From DATJZH01 sp052146815 (GTDB lineage: Bacteria > Actinomycetota > Actinomycetes > Streptosporangiales > Streptosporangiaceae): DNA of 64,000 nt. The number at the start of each line of letters is the position of its first letter. Position 1 is the first letter of the stretch. The DNA lies in NCBI GenBank assembly GCA_052146815.1, contig JBKQMG010000191.1, positions 1 through 64,000 of the forward strand. The letters are read 5' to 3'. The position numbers were made by a program, and so were the translations under genes. Positions 19,162 to 28,180 of this stretch are shown here, piece by piece. The notes beneath the pieces are model-generated. The model ran no database searches, was not told the origin of the DNA, and saw only the letters and a list, made by a program, of their open reading frames with translations.

Positions 19162-19527
19162 ATGCGACGTCCCGTCAGCCTGATCCTCGATATCTGCTGC
19201 GTGCTCGCCTTCGTCGCGCTCGGCCGCCACACTCATCACGACGCAGACTCGATGGCGGGAATCTGGCAGACCTCATGGCCTTTCCTGGTCGGCCTGGCCG
19301 CGGGCCTGCTTGCCGTGCGGGCCTGGCGGCAGCCGTTTGCTCTCGTGCCCGCAGGGCTCGGCGCGTGGATCGGCGCGGCGGGCATCGGGATGGTGGTCCG
19401 GGTTCTCGCCGGGCAGGGCACCGCCGCGGCATTTGTCGCGGTGACCTTCGCCTTCCTCGGGCTATTCTTGCTCGGCTGGCGGATCGTGGCGCGCATCGTG
19501 GGCACCCGGCTGCGGGCATCGGGCTGA
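19162..19527 (+). CDS. DUF3054 membrane protein
   Basis: 121 residues, four membrane helices. The signature of DUF3054 is visible: FVALGRHTHHDADS (RHTH motif), then IWQTSWPFLVGLAAGLL. Function unknown. Divergent from the small DUF2613-like gene (starts 74 bases apart). Confidence 0.88.
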   Translation: MRRPVSLILDICCVLAFVALGRHTHHDADSMAGIWQTSWPFLVGLAAGLLAVRAWRQPFALVPAGLGAWIGAAGIGMVVRVLAGQGTAAAFVAVTFAFLGLFLLGWRIVARIVGTRLRASG

Positions 19528-19555
19528 GCGCGCCGCCGCCGGGGAGCCGCCACGC

Positions 19556-19596
19556 TTGCGCGGCCTGAGGGACCTACCTAGACTGAACATTCAGTC
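19556..19596 (+). promoter_or_regulatory. Promoter with regulon operator 1
   Basis: A -35-like TTGCGC (19556-19561), a 17-base spacer and a -10 TAGACT (19579-19584) precede the aminotransferase. The palindrome GACTGAACATTCAGTC (19581-19596) overlaps the -10 box and the expected transcription start, an arrangement typical of repression. The 21 bases from CTAGACT to GTCAA are identical to operator 3 at 26470-26490. Confidence 0.75.
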
Positions 19597-19616
19597 AATC
19601 GCTCGAGGAGCACGTC

Positions 19617-21080
19617 ATGGCCCCAAGACAGGCCTCTGTCACTGAATTCTCCGCCGACGCTGAATTTTCCGCCCATGCTGAGCTCACCGCCGCGGCCAGC
19701 ATTGCGGCTCCGCCCGCCGGGCCGCCCGCTGGCGGCGCGAGCCTGGAGGAGGTCATCGCCGAGCAGGAGCGGATCTTCACCGAGCGCCAGCCCGAGTCGC
19801 GCAGGCTGGCCGACCGGGCCGCCGCATCGCTGGCCGGGGGCGTGACGTCGAGCTGGCAGATCACCCGGCCGCAGCCGGTCTGGCTCAGCCACGGCGAGGG
19901 CTCCAAGGTGTACGACGTCGATGGCAACGAGTACGTCGACCTGCACGGCGGATACGGTGCCTCGCTGGCCGGCCACGGCCATCCGGCGATTGTCGCGGCC
20001 GTCCGCGGCCAGGTAGCCCTCGGCACCCATTTCGCCCAGCCGACCCGCAATGCCATCGCCGTCGCCGAGGAACTGACCCGCCGGTTCGGCCTGCCGCAGT
20101 GGCGCTTCGCCAACTCCGGCACCGAGGCCACCATGGACGCGGTGCACCTGATGCGGGCGATCACCGGCCGTGATCTGATCATCAAGGTGGAAGGCTGCTA
20201 TCACGGCCACCACGACTCGGTCCAGGTGTCGGTCTGCCCGGAGGACGACGACGTCGGCCCCGCGGACCGGCCGGTGGGCGTGCCGTCCAGCACGGGCATC
20301 CCGAGGGCGATCACCGACCTGACCCTGGTGACCGGCTTCAACGACCTGGCGGGCGTGGCCCGGCTGCTGGACGTGCACCCCGGCCAGATCGCCGGCATGA
20401 TCATCGAGCCGATCATGATGAACGCCGGCATCATCGAGCCCGAGCCCGGCTACCTGGCCGGCCTGAAGGACCTCCTGCACCGCCAGGGCGCGCTGCTGAC
20501 CTTCGACGAGGTCAAGACCGGGCTGACGGCGGGGCCGGGCGGCGCGACCGGCCTCACCGGCGTCACGCCGGACATCATCTGCCTGGCCAAGGCGATCGGC
20601 GGCGGCGTCTCGGTGGCCGCGATCGGCGGCACGGCCGAGGTAATGGGGCACGTGTCGAACGGCGACTACGAGATGGTCGGGACCTTCAACGGCAACCCGC
20701 TGGCGATGGCCGCCTGCCGCGCGATGCTCTGCGAGGTGGCGACGCCGGACGCCTACCGCCGGCTGACGGCCCTGCGCGAGCGAGCCGTCGAGGGGGTACA
20801 GCGGGAGATCAGCCGAAACGGGCTTCAGGCGCGGGTCGTGGCGGTCGGCGCCAAGGGCTGCGTGGTCTTCTCCCCCGAGCCGGTCCGCAACTTCCGCGAC
20901 TTCCTTGAAGTCGATGACTCCTACAGCCACGCCCACTGGCTGTTCCAGCACAACGGCGGCGTCTTCCTGCCGCCGTGGGGCAAATCCGAGCAGTGGCTGA
21001 TCTCGGTTCAGCACAATACGGACGACATAGACTGTTTTGTCGAGAATTTCGCGGCCTTCGCGGCTGCGGTTCGGGCGTAA
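19617..21080 (+). CDS. Class III aminotransferase, GSA-aminomutase-like
   Basis: 487 residues, ATG 19617 after GAGGAG. Fold-type I PLP enzyme: NSGTEATMDAVHLMRA (phosphate loop), EGCYHGHHDSVQVS, PLP-binding Asp in TFDEVKTG, and Schiff-base Lys in ICLAKAIGGGVSV. Closest to the glutamate-1-semialdehyde aminomutase branch, but the Ala/Pro-rich 40-residue N-terminus, the gene context and the promoter operator argue for catabolism, not haem synthesis. Likely moves an amino group from an omega- or beta-amino compound to a keto acid. First gene of the putative TetR regulon; the importer genes follow after 136 bases. Confidence 0.88.
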   Translation: MAPRQASVTEFSADAEFSAHAELTAAASIAAPPAGPPAGGASLEEVIAEQERIFTERQPESRRLADRAAASLAGGVTSSWQITRPQPVWLSHGEGSKVYDVDGNEYVDLHGGYGASLAGHGHPAIVAAVRGQVALGTHFAQPTRNAIAVAEELTRRFGLPQWRFANSGTEATMDAVHLMRAITGRDLIIKVEGCYHGHHDSVQVSVCPEDDDVGPADRPVGVPSSTGIPRAITDLTLVTGFNDLAGVARLLDVHPGQIAGMIIEPIMMNAGIIEPEPGYLAGLKDLLHRQGALLTFDEVKTGLTAGPGGATGLTGVTPDIICLAKAIGGGVSVAAIGGTAEVMGHVSNGDYEMVGTFNGNPLAMAACRAMLCEVATPDAYRRLTALRERAVEGVQREISRNGLQARVVAVGAKGCVVFSPEPVRNFRDFLEVDDSYSHAHWLFQHNGGVFLPPWGKSEQWLISVQHNTDDIDCFVENFAAFAAAVRA

Positions 21081-21155
21081 CATCGGGTTTTACCTGGAAG
21101 GTCTTGCGTCCAGGTCGCCAGCGGAGTACTTCTGAACGAATAGAAATCCGGGGCT

Positions 21156-21171
21156 GACGGACTGTTCAGTC
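21156..21171 (+). promoter_or_regulatory. Degenerate regulon operator 2
   Basis: GACGGACTGTTCAGTC keeps the right half-site GTTCAGTC exactly and five of eight bases of the left half. It lies 45 bases before the substrate-binding-protein start. A further half-site-like GTCAGTCA occurs at 21179-21186. Weaker than operators 1, 3 and 4. Confidence 0.5.
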
Positions 21172-21216
21172 AGGCTCGGTCAGTCATTTCGGACGCTGCC
21201 AGGAAGAGGTCGGCCC

Positions 21217-22479
21217 ATGCACCCACGAGAGGGCTGGCAGGCCGACGGAACGCGCCGGCCGGCGGGCCTCTCCCGGCGCAGCTTCCTGCAGCGCAGCGCA
21301 GCGGCCGGCCTGCTGGCCGGCGGGGGCGCTTCCCTGCTCAGCGCCTGCGCCCCGGCTCTCGCGGGCGGGTCGAGCGTGCCGCTGCCGCGGCCGAACAACC
21401 CGGTGCAATGGCCGGTCTTCCCGGCCAACAAGGCCATCGCCAGCGGCGTGGCCCCCGAGACGGGCGCCACGCTGCAGGTCTACAACTGGGTCGCCTACGT
21501 CAATCAGGCCTGCCTGAATCAATTCGCCAAGAAGTACAAGTGCAAGGTCGAGCTGACCACGTTCAACACGATGGACGAGGCCCTGTCGAAGCTGCGCAGC
21601 GGGCTGAAGTTCGACGTCCTGATGGGCGCCACCGTCGACGTGCTCGGCCAGCTGATCGAGTCCAAGACAATCCAGCCGCTGAACCACAGCTACATCCCGA
21701 ATATCGCCCAGGCCTGGCCGGACTTCACCAACCCGTTCTACGACCAGCACTGGCAGTACACGGTCCCGTACACGATCTACACCACGGGCATGGCCTGGCG
21801 CAAAGACCTGGTGCACGAGAACCCGTACACGATGAAGAACCCCTGGGCCATGCCGTGGCAGCCGAAGTACAAGGGCAAGGTCGCCATCCTGGATGACTAC
21901 CGGGAGGGCATCAGCCTGGGCCTGATGAAGAACGGGCTCTATGACCTGAACACGACCAGCCGGGCGCAGATCGACCTGGCCCGTCAGTCCCTGCAGGAGC
22001 TGGTCAGCCTGGTCGACGTGCACATCGACAACAACGACTACAGCGAGGTCCCCACCGGCCAGACCTGGATTCACCATGCCTGGTCCGGCGACATGGCCTC
22101 CTCGTATGAGTACATGCCCAAGGGCCTGCCGGTGGAGGTAGTCGGGTACTGGTTCCCGACCGACGGGCGGGGACCGGTGGCCAACGACACCAACACGGTG
22201 CTCAGCTCGGCGAACAACCCCGTCCTCGCGCACTTGTTCCTGAATTACCTGCTCGACCTGCCGAATGTGCTGGAGAACATCAGCTTCAACGGCTACATGC
22301 AGCCGCTGAACGAGGTAACGCCGCAGCGGCTGGTGAAGGAGAAGCTCCTGCCGCCCAGCCTGATGTCGACCGCCGTCCTGCCGGCCTACTTCCGCCGCGG
22401 GATTGGTGAGCTGCAGCTGCCCGTCGACACCGACGCGCTCTGGCAGCAGGCCTGGCTCGTCGCGAGCAACGGGATCTAG
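21217..22479 (+). CDS. PotD-like substrate-binding lipoprotein (Tat signal)
   Basis: 420 residues, RBS AGGAAGAGG. The N-terminus has a twin-arginine motif SRRSFLQ followed by a hydrophobic stretch and lipobox LSAC (Cys44), so it is probably exported folded and lipid-anchored. The mature part matches polyamine-type binding proteins (LQVYNWVAYVNQACLNQFAKKYKCKVEL, TTFNTMDEALSKLRSG, FDVLMGATVDVLGQL). It captures the substrate for the adjacent permeases. Polyamine-family binding proteins also serve other cationic or amino compounds, so the ligand is open. Operon with the two permease genes (3-base gap). Confidence 0.9.
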   Translation: MHPREGWQADGTRRPAGLSRRSFLQRSAAAGLLAGGGASLLSACAPALAGGSSVPLPRPNNPVQWPVFPANKAIASGVAPETGATLQVYNWVAYVNQACLNQFAKKYKCKVELTTFNTMDEALSKLRSGLKFDVLMGATVDVLGQLIESKTIQPLNHSYIPNIAQAWPDFTNPFYDQHWQYTVPYTIYTTGMAWRKDLVHENPYTMKNPWAMPWQPKYKGKVAILDDYREGISLGLMKNGLYDLNTTSRAQIDLARQSLQELVSLVDVHIDNNDYSEVPTGQTWIHHAWSGDMASSYEYMPKGLPVEVVGYWFPTDGRGPVANDTNTVLSSANNPVLAHLFLNYLLDLPNVLENISFNGYMQPLNEVTPQRLVKEKLLPPSLMSTAVLPAYFRRGIGELQLPVDTDALWQQAWLVASNGI

Positions 22480-22481
22480 CC

Positions 22482-23444
22482 ATGACGACGCCGACGCAGA
22501 CGGGGCAGCAGCCAGCCGGTCGCGGCGGGCCGGGGCGGCGCACTGGCGAGCGGCAGCGGCCCGGGCTGTTCTGGCTGCTGCTCGCGCTGCCGGGGATCCT
22601 CTGGCTCGCGCTGCTGTTCATCGTGCCGTTCTACGCGGTGCTCGCCATCGGCGAGGGGCAGCTGAACCCGCTGTATGAGCAGCCGATCGCGATCTACAAC
22701 CCGCTGAAGTGGAGCTCGGCGAACCTGTCCAACGTGTGGCACGACCTGTTCGGCGCCGCGTCCTTCGCCGGCCCGATCGCGATCCGGACCATCATCTACG
22801 TGTTCGTCGCCTCGCTGCTGTGCCTGCTGATCGGGTACCCGGCGGCGTACTTTGTCAGCCGGTTTGCCGGGCGCCGCAAAGGACTGTTCCTGGTCCTGCT
22901 GATCGCGCCGTTCTGGATCAGCTACATGATGCGGATGCTGGCCTGGATCGACCTGCTGCAGACCGACGGTTACGTGAACAAGGCACTGACGAGCCTGCAC
23001 ATCATCAGCCAGCCCGTGAACTGGCTCGGCGGCCACTCGTTCACGGTCATCCTGGGCCTGGTCTACGGCTACATCCCCTACCTGATCCTGGTCCTGTTCG
23101 CGGGGCTGGACCGGATCGACCCGTCGCTGATCGAGGCCGGCCGTGACCTCGGCCTGGGCCGGGCCAGGACCTTCCTGCGGGTCACGCTGCCGCTGTCGCG
23201 CCAGCCGATCCTCACCGGGCTGCTGATCACCGTGCTGCCGATGATCGGCGACTACTTCACCAACCAGCTGCTGTCGGGGGCCCCGAGCACCTCGATGATC
23301 GGCAACCTGATCGAGGGCCAGCTCGGCACGCCCGGCCTGGAGGGCCAGGGCGCGATCTTGTCGCTGCTGGTGCTGCTGGTCCTGCTGCCGCCGATGATCT
23401 ACTACGTCATCTCCACGAACCGGTCCGCTCAGGAGGCATCGTGA
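22482..23444 (+). CDS. PotB-like ABC permease
   Basis: 320 residues, six membrane helices, with the permease EAA-type loop LIEAGRDLGLGRARTFLRVTLPLS. First of two inner-membrane subunits of the importer. Starts 3 bases after the binding protein and its stop overlaps the GTG of the next permease (GTGA at 23441-23444). Confidence 0.92.
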   Translation: MTTPTQTGQQPAGRGGPGRRTGERQRPGLFWLLLALPGILWLALLFIVPFYAVLAIGEGQLNPLYEQPIAIYNPLKWSSANLSNVWHDLFGAASFAGPIAIRTIIYVFVASLLCLLIGYPAAYFVSRFAGRRKGLFLVLLIAPFWISYMMRMLAWIDLLQTDGYVNKALTSLHIISQPVNWLGGHSFTVILGLVYGYIPYLILVLFAGLDRIDPSLIEAGRDLGLGRARTFLRVTLPLSRQPILTGLLITVLPMIGDYFTNQLLSGAPSTSMIGNLIEGQLGTPGLEGQGAILSLLVLLVLLPPMIYYVISTNRSAQEAS

Positions 23445-24385
23445 CCGCAGCGCCCAGCGCCACCGCGATCCGAAGCCGCGCCAAGTCGCAGGAGTCGGCT
23501 GGCTCCGCCCGGCTGCGGCCCTGGCGCAACCCATGGCGCCGCCCCTGGTTCCTCGAGGGATTCACCTGGCTGTACCTGGTGTGGTCGCTGGCGCCGATCG
23601 CCATCGCCGTGCTGTTCTCGTTCAACAAGGGCAAGTCGCAGAGCACCTATCAGGGCCTGTCGATGCGCTGGTACTACGGGGACCCGGTGAACTCGGTCTG
23701 GCACAACCCGCAGCTGCACAGCGCCGTGTTCGTCACCCTGGAGCTGTCCGCGTACACCACGCTCATCGCGGTACCCATCGGGGTGGCCTTCGCCCTCGGC
23801 ATCAACCGGTGGCGCGGCTACGTGCCGATGACGTTCAACTTCGTGATGATCCTGTCGTTCGTGGTGCCGGAGCTCATCTTCGGCGTGGCGATGTTCTTCG
23901 TCTTCACCCAGCTGTTCTCCGGCATCGGCCTGGGCACGCTCGCCGAGGTTCTCGGCCTGGTGACGTGGAACGTGAGCTGGCCGGCGATCATCGTCCAGGC
24001 GCGCCTGGTCACGATCGGCCGTCAGTACGAGGAGGCATCCGCCGACCTCGGCTGCACCCAGTTCCAGACCATGCGCCGGGTCATGCTGCCGCTGCTGACC
24101 CCGGCCATCTTCGCCAGCGCGATCCTGGTCTTCTCCGGCGTGATTGACGACTTCGTGATCGTGGACCTGCTGTCCTCCAACGCGACCAACACGCCGATGT
24201 CGGTGATCATCTACTCGACGCAGCACGGCGGCAACGGCGGCCCCGCGCTGAACGCACTGGCCACCATCATGCTGGTGATGTCGTTCATCGTCGCCACGGC
24301 CGGATATCTCGGCTACCGGTGGATGACCCGCGGCGAGCGGATCGACGGCCGGCAGGCCCTGGCGACGATCGCAGGCGCCGATTAG
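23441..24385 (+). CDS. PotC-like ABC permease
   Basis: 314 residues, six helices, EAA-type loop YEEASADLGCTQFQTMRRVMLPL. Second membrane subunit, pairing with the preceding permease; energised by the ATPase encoded convergently at 24464. The N-terminal 30 residues are basic and precede the first helix. Confidence 0.92.
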   Translation: MTAAPSATAIRSRAKSQESAGSARLRPWRNPWRRPWFLEGFTWLYLVWSLAPIAIAVLFSFNKGKSQSTYQGLSMRWYYGDPVNSVWHNPQLHSAVFVTLELSAYTTLIAVPIGVAFALGINRWRGYVPMTFNFVMILSFVVPELIFGVAMFFVFTQLFSGIGLGTLAEVLGLVTWNVSWPAIIVQARLVTIGRQYEEASADLGCTQFQTMRRVMLPLLTPAIFASAILVFSGVIDDFVIVDLLSSNATNTPMSVIIYSTQHGGNGGPALNALATIMLVMSFIVATAGYLGYRWMTRGERIDGRQALATIAGAD

Positions 24386-24463
24386 GCCGGCGCCGACTGG
24401 GTCAGAGCCGACCAGGCGAAAGCCGGCCAGGTCAGCGCAGCCAGCGCCGGCCGAAGCCCGCCT

Positions 24464-25681
24464 TTAGTTCTGGCTGACGTGCCGGTCGTCACTCTCGGGG
24501 AATGGCATGTGCGGGAAAGGCGCGGCCGCGACATTAGCCTCCGGCGGAAGAAGCGACTCGTCTTCCTCGTCGGGCTCGGCGGCGGCAATGTCGGCGGCCG
24601 GGCTGCCGCCGGCCAGCACGCGCAGCGCATCGGGCGGCAGGAACGCGTGCACCGGGGTGCCTTGCGACAGGTGCTCCTGGGGCTCGCCGTCATTCTGCAG
24701 CAGGACCTGGATCTCCGTCCCGGTGGCCAGCCGGAGTATGAGCTGAGTCGCGGAGCCGAGGTAGATCGTGCGCGCGACCATGGCCGGGACCCGGTTGGGC
24801 CCGGGCGACCCGAACTCCTCCACCCGCACGCGCTCCGGCCGGATCACCGCATGCGAGGCGCCTGGCGCCTCGGAACCGCCGTTGTCGACGTGCAGCACCG
24901 ACTCGCCCAGCCGGACGTCGCACCCGGAGCCCGGCCCGCGGGTCACCACGTCGACTTCCATCAGGTTGGAGATACCGAGGAAGTCTGCGACGTAGGTGTC
25001 GGCCGGCTCCTCGTACACCTCGTGCGGCGCGCCGATCTGCACGATCTTGCCGTCCCGCATGACCGCGAGCCGGTCCGACATGGTCAGGGCCTCTTCCTGG
25101 TCATGAGTGACATACAGGAAGGTGATGCCGACGCGCTCCTGCAGTGTCTTCAGCTCCACCTTGAGCGAGCGCCGCAGTTTCGCGTCCAGCGCGCCGAGCG
25201 GCTCGTCCAGCAGCAGCACGGACGGCCGCAGCACCAGCGCCCGGGCGAGGGCGACCCGCTGCTGCTGGCCACCGGACAGCTGGCCGGGCCGGCGCTTGGC
25301 GAACGGCCGCAGCTTGACCAGGTCGAGCGCCTCGTACACGTGCGTCTCGATCTCGGCCTTGCCCAGCTTGCGGTTCTTCAGGCCGAACGCGACGTTGTCG
25401 AACACGTCCAGGAACGGGAAGAGGGCGTAGCTCTGGAAGACCGTGTTGACGTTGCGCCGGTGCGGGGGCACCCCGCTCACATCGTCGCCGTCGAGCAGGA
25501 TCTTGCCCGCAGTGGGCTGCTCGAAGCCGGCGATCAGGCGCAGCGTCGTCGTCTTGCCGCAGCCGGACGGGCCCAGGAGCGAGAAGAACTCGCCGCTGGC
25601 CACCTGCAGGTCGATGTCGTCGACCGCGGCCTCGTGGAAGCGCTTGGTCAGCGAGACCAGCTCAATTCGGCCACCGGGCAC
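24464..25681 (-). CDS. PotA-like ABC ATPase
   Basis: I choose GTG 25679-25681, 5 bases after the TetR stop, giving 405 residues; the frame stays open upstream into the TetR gene but that part is not family-like. Walker A GPSGCGKTT, Q-loop FQSYALFPF, signature LSGGQQQRVALARAL, Walker B LLLDEPLGAL and H-loop THDQEEAL are intact. A TOBE-type regulatory domain follows (about 250-360) and an acidic tail ends the protein. It powers the PotBCD-like importer though transcribed with the regulator on the opposite strand. Confidence 0.93.
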   Translation of the reverse strand: MPGGRIELVSLTKRFHEAAVDDIDLQVASGEFFSLLGPSGCGKTTTLRLIAGFEQPTAGKILLDGDDVSGVPPHRRNVNTVFQSYALFPFLDVFDNVAFGLKNRKLGKAEIETHVYEALDLVKLRPFAKRRPGQLSGGQQQRVALARALVLRPSVLLLDEPLGALDAKLRRSLKVELKTLQERVGITFLYVTHDQEEALTMSDRLAVMRDGKIVQIGAPHEVYEEPADTYVADFLGISNLMEVDVVTRGPGSGCDVRLGESVLHVDNGGSEAPGASHAVIRPERVRVEEFGSPGPNRVPAMVARTIYLGSATQLILRLATGTEIQVLLQNDGEPQEHLSQGTPVHAFLPPDALRVLAGGSPAADIAAAEPDEEDESLLPPEANVAAAPFPHMPFPESDDRHVSQN

Positions 25682-25686
25682 TTCGG

Positions 25687-26367
25687 CTACCTGCCCTTCT
25701 CGAGATCCTTCCGGGTATCCTCGCCTCTGCCGCGGCCCGGCGTCCACTCAAACCCCAGCTGAGTTGCGACATAGTGCATGCTGATCTCGAAAGCGGTCAC
25801 CGGGTCCACGGACGGGTCATCCAGCGCGATCTGGATCGTCAGCCCGTCCAGCAGGGCCGTGAGGCAGGCCGCGAAGTTATCCGGGACAGTGCGGAATTCC
25901 CCCGCGTCCAGGCCGGCCAGCACCAGTGACTTGATCACCTCGCGCCAGCGCTCGTCCGACTTCTGCCGGACGCTGGCGACGGCCGCATTGCGGGCCGCCT
26001 GGGCCCAGAGGTCGAGATAAAGCTGCCAGGAGCACTGCGGCTCGGGATCGGCCTCTTCCAGGAAGGTCATGGCGACGATCTCTTCGAGCCGCTGCGCCGC
26101 CGTCGGCAATCCGGCCATCCGGCGCTGCCCGACTGCGTACCAGCCGTCTTCGTAGTACCTGATCGCCTCGGTGAGCAGCTGGTCCTTGGTCTTGAAGTAG
26201 TAGATGACCAGCGCGGGGCTGATGCCGGTGCGCTCCGCGACGTCGGCGATCCGCGTATCGGCATAGCCACGCTCAGAGATGACCAGCAGGGCAGCACGCA
26301 GCATCTGCTCACGCCGCTGGTCGGCGGTTCCGAGGACCTCTTCGGCCGTACCTGCCCGGTCTGTCAT
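25687..26367 (-). CDS. TetR-family regulator, probable repressor of the regulon
   Basis: 226 residues. TetR_N helix-turn-helix at about residues 18-62 (VISERGYADTRIADVAERTGISPALVIYYFKTKDQLL) and a BetI-like C-terminal ligand domain. It is transcribed in front of potA and divergently from the PYROXD2-like gene; operator 3 lies in the shared promoter region. As the only TetR gene inside the set of operator-bearing genes, it is the best candidate to bind GACTGAACRTTCAGTC. Ligand unknown. Confidence 0.9.
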   Translation of the reverse strand: MTDRAGTAEEVLGTADQRREQMLRAALLVISERGYADTRIADVAERTGISPALVIYYFKTKDQLLTEAIRYYEDGWYAVGQRRMAGLPTAAQRLEEIVAMTFLEEADPEPQCSWQLYLDLWAQAARNAAVASVRQKSDERWREVIKSLVLAGLDAGEFRTVPDNFAACLTALLDGLTIQIALDDPSVDPVTAFEISMHYVATQLGFEWTPGRGRGEDTRKDLEKGR

Positions 26368-26447
26368 CGCGGCAGTCCTCTCAATACCGGAGGCTTACCA
26401 TCTTGCCGCCATCCAGCGGCTTTGTGCGTGTCAACCCCCGCTGCCTC

Positions 26448-26488
26448 TTGTCCATACGCTAGCAGGTTTCTAGACTGAACATTCAGTC
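26448..26488 (+). promoter_or_regulatory. Promoter with regulon operator 3
   Basis: TTGTCC (26448-26453), 17-base spacer, TAGACT (26471-26476); the palindrome GACTGAACATTCAGTC (26473-26488) again overlaps the -10 box. It lies between the divergent TetR/potA and flavoprotein genes and could control both. Confidence 0.78.
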
Positions 26489-26533
26489 AACTTTTGCTGC
26501 GGCCTGCCGCAGCTGCTACGGAAAGGCGCATTC

Positions 26534-28180
26534 ATGGCCGCAACATACGACGCGATCGTGGTGGGCGGAGGGCACAACGGGCTCGTGGCCGCGGCCTACC
26601 TGGCCCGTTCCGGCGCGAAGACGGTCGTGCTCGAAGGCCGGTACAAGACCGGCGGCGCCGCCACGACCGAGGCGCCATGGCCGGACGCGCCCGAATTCCA
26701 GGTCACCCGGCTGTCTTACGTGATGAGCCTGCTGCCGCCGACGATCATCCGGGAGCTCGAGCTCGATCGGCACGGCTACAAGATTTACCCGATGGGCCCG
26801 TACTACCAGGCCTTCCCTGAGGGCGGCTCGATCAAGCTCTACGCCGACGACGCCAAGCGCAACCACGAGGAGGTGTCGAAGTGGTCCAAGAAGGACGCCG
26901 ATGCCATGCCCCGCTGGGACGCCTGGCTGGAGGGGCTGGCCGACGTGCTCGGCCCGCTGCTGCTCACCGTGCCGCCGAACATCGGCTCGCGCAAGCCGCG
27001 GGACCTGGCCGGGACGCTCAAGCTGGCCTGGAGCAACCGCGGTCTTGACGTCCGGACGGTCGGCGACGTTACCCGGCTGATGACGATGAGCATCGCCGAC
27101 CTGCTGGACGACTGGTTCGAGTCACCGCAGGTGAAGGGCGCCCTGGCTGTCAACGGCGTGATCGGCACCTGGGCGGGTCCCTACGAGCCCGGCACCGCCT
27201 ACGTGATGGCCCATCACTCGATCGGCGACGTCGGCGACGGCCATCTCGGGAACTGGGGCTTCCAGGAAGGCGGCATGGGCGCCGTTTCCAGCGCGATCGA
27301 GCGGGCCGCGCGCAGCCACGGCGCCGAGGTCCGCACCAACGCCCGGGTCGCGCGGCTGATCATCGAAGACGGCCAGGCCAGAGGCGTGGTGCTGGACAAC
27401 GGCGACGAGATCCGGGCCAAGGTCGTGGTCTCCACCCTGCATCCGCGCACCGCATTCCTCGAGCAGGTGGGCGCCGAGAACCTGCCCGACGATTTCGCTG
27501 CCGACATCGAGCGCTGGAAGACGCGCAGCGGGGTCGTGAAGATCAATCTTGCCCTGGCCGAGCTCCCCGACTTCATCGCCGACCCCGGCTCGAACCTGCA
27601 GGAGCACCACACCGGCTCGGTCGAGATGGCCCCGACGATGGATTACATCGAGCGGGCCTTCCTGGAGGCACGGGAGGGACGGCCGGCCACCCGCCCGTTC
27701 AGCGACGGGGTGATCCCGACCGCGTTTGACAAGACCCTGAGCCCCGAGGGCACCCACATCATGTCGCTGTTCACGCAGTGGGTGCCGGCCGACTGGAGCG
27801 AGGAGCCGCACACCGCCGAGCTGGAGGCCTACGCCGACCGGATGATCGACTGCTACAACGAGCTGGCGCCGAACTTCAAGGCCTCGATCCTGCACCGCGA
27901 CATCGTCGGGCCGTATGAGATGGAGCAGGAATACGGGCTGGTCGGCGGGAACATCTTCCACGGCGAGCTGTCCCTGGAGCAGCTGTTCCACATGCGGCCG
28001 GCGCCGGGCTTCGCCGATTACCGTACGCCCGTCCCCGGCCTCTACTACGGCAGCTCGGCCACGCACGCGGGCGGCGGAGTGTGCGGCATCCCCGGCTGGC
28101 AGGCGGCCAGGGCGGCCATCGCCGACCGGAAGAACAGCAAGCGCACCGGCACCCTGCGCGGCCTCGCCCGGCGGTCGTGA
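26534..28180 (+). CDS. FAD-dependent oxidoreductase, PYROXD2/phytoene-dehydrogenase-like
   Basis: 548 residues, ATG after GGAAAGG. N-terminal dinucleotide-binding motif DAIVVGGGHNGLVAAAYLARSG and a second GG-doublet region (YKTGGAATTE); C-terminal FAD contact GLYYGSSATHAGGGVCGIPGW. The length and internal pattern (LSYVMSLLPP, GTWAGPYEPGTAYVMAHH) match the PYROXD2-like branch of amine-oxidase/phytoene-desaturase flavoproteins. The reaction is unknown; an oxidation of an amine or a C-C bond is plausible. Its TGA overlaps the GTG start of the CoA ligase. Confidence 0.88.
   Translation: MAATYDAIVVGGGHNGLVAAAYLARSGAKTVVLEGRYKTGGAATTEAPWPDAPEFQVTRLSYVMSLLPPTIIRELELDRHGYKIYPMGPYYQAFPEGGSIKLYADDAKRNHEEVSKWSKKDADAMPRWDAWLEGLADVLGPLLLTVPPNIGSRKPRDLAGTLKLAWSNRGLDVRTVGDVTRLMTMSIADLLDDWFESPQVKGALAVNGVIGTWAGPYEPGTAYVMAHHSIGDVGDGHLGNWGFQEGGMGAVSSAIERAARSHGAEVRTNARVARLIIEDGQARGVVLDNGDEIRAKVVVSTLHPRTAFLEQVGAENLPDDFAADIERWKTRSGVVKINLALAELPDFIADPGSNLQEHHTGSVEMAPTMDYIERAFLEAREGRPATRPFSDGVIPTAFDKTLSPEGTHIMSLFTQWVPADWSEEPHTAELEAYADRMIDCYNELAPNFKASILHRDIVGPYEMEQEYGLVGGNIFHGELSLEQLFHMRPAPGFADYRTPVPGLYYGSSATHAGGGVCGIPGWQAARAAIADRKNSKRTGTLRGLARRS

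Noticed and set aside
19578..21083. 501-codon frame antisense to the aminotransferase
   Set aside because: Covers the operator and has no domain; a third-position GC artefact.
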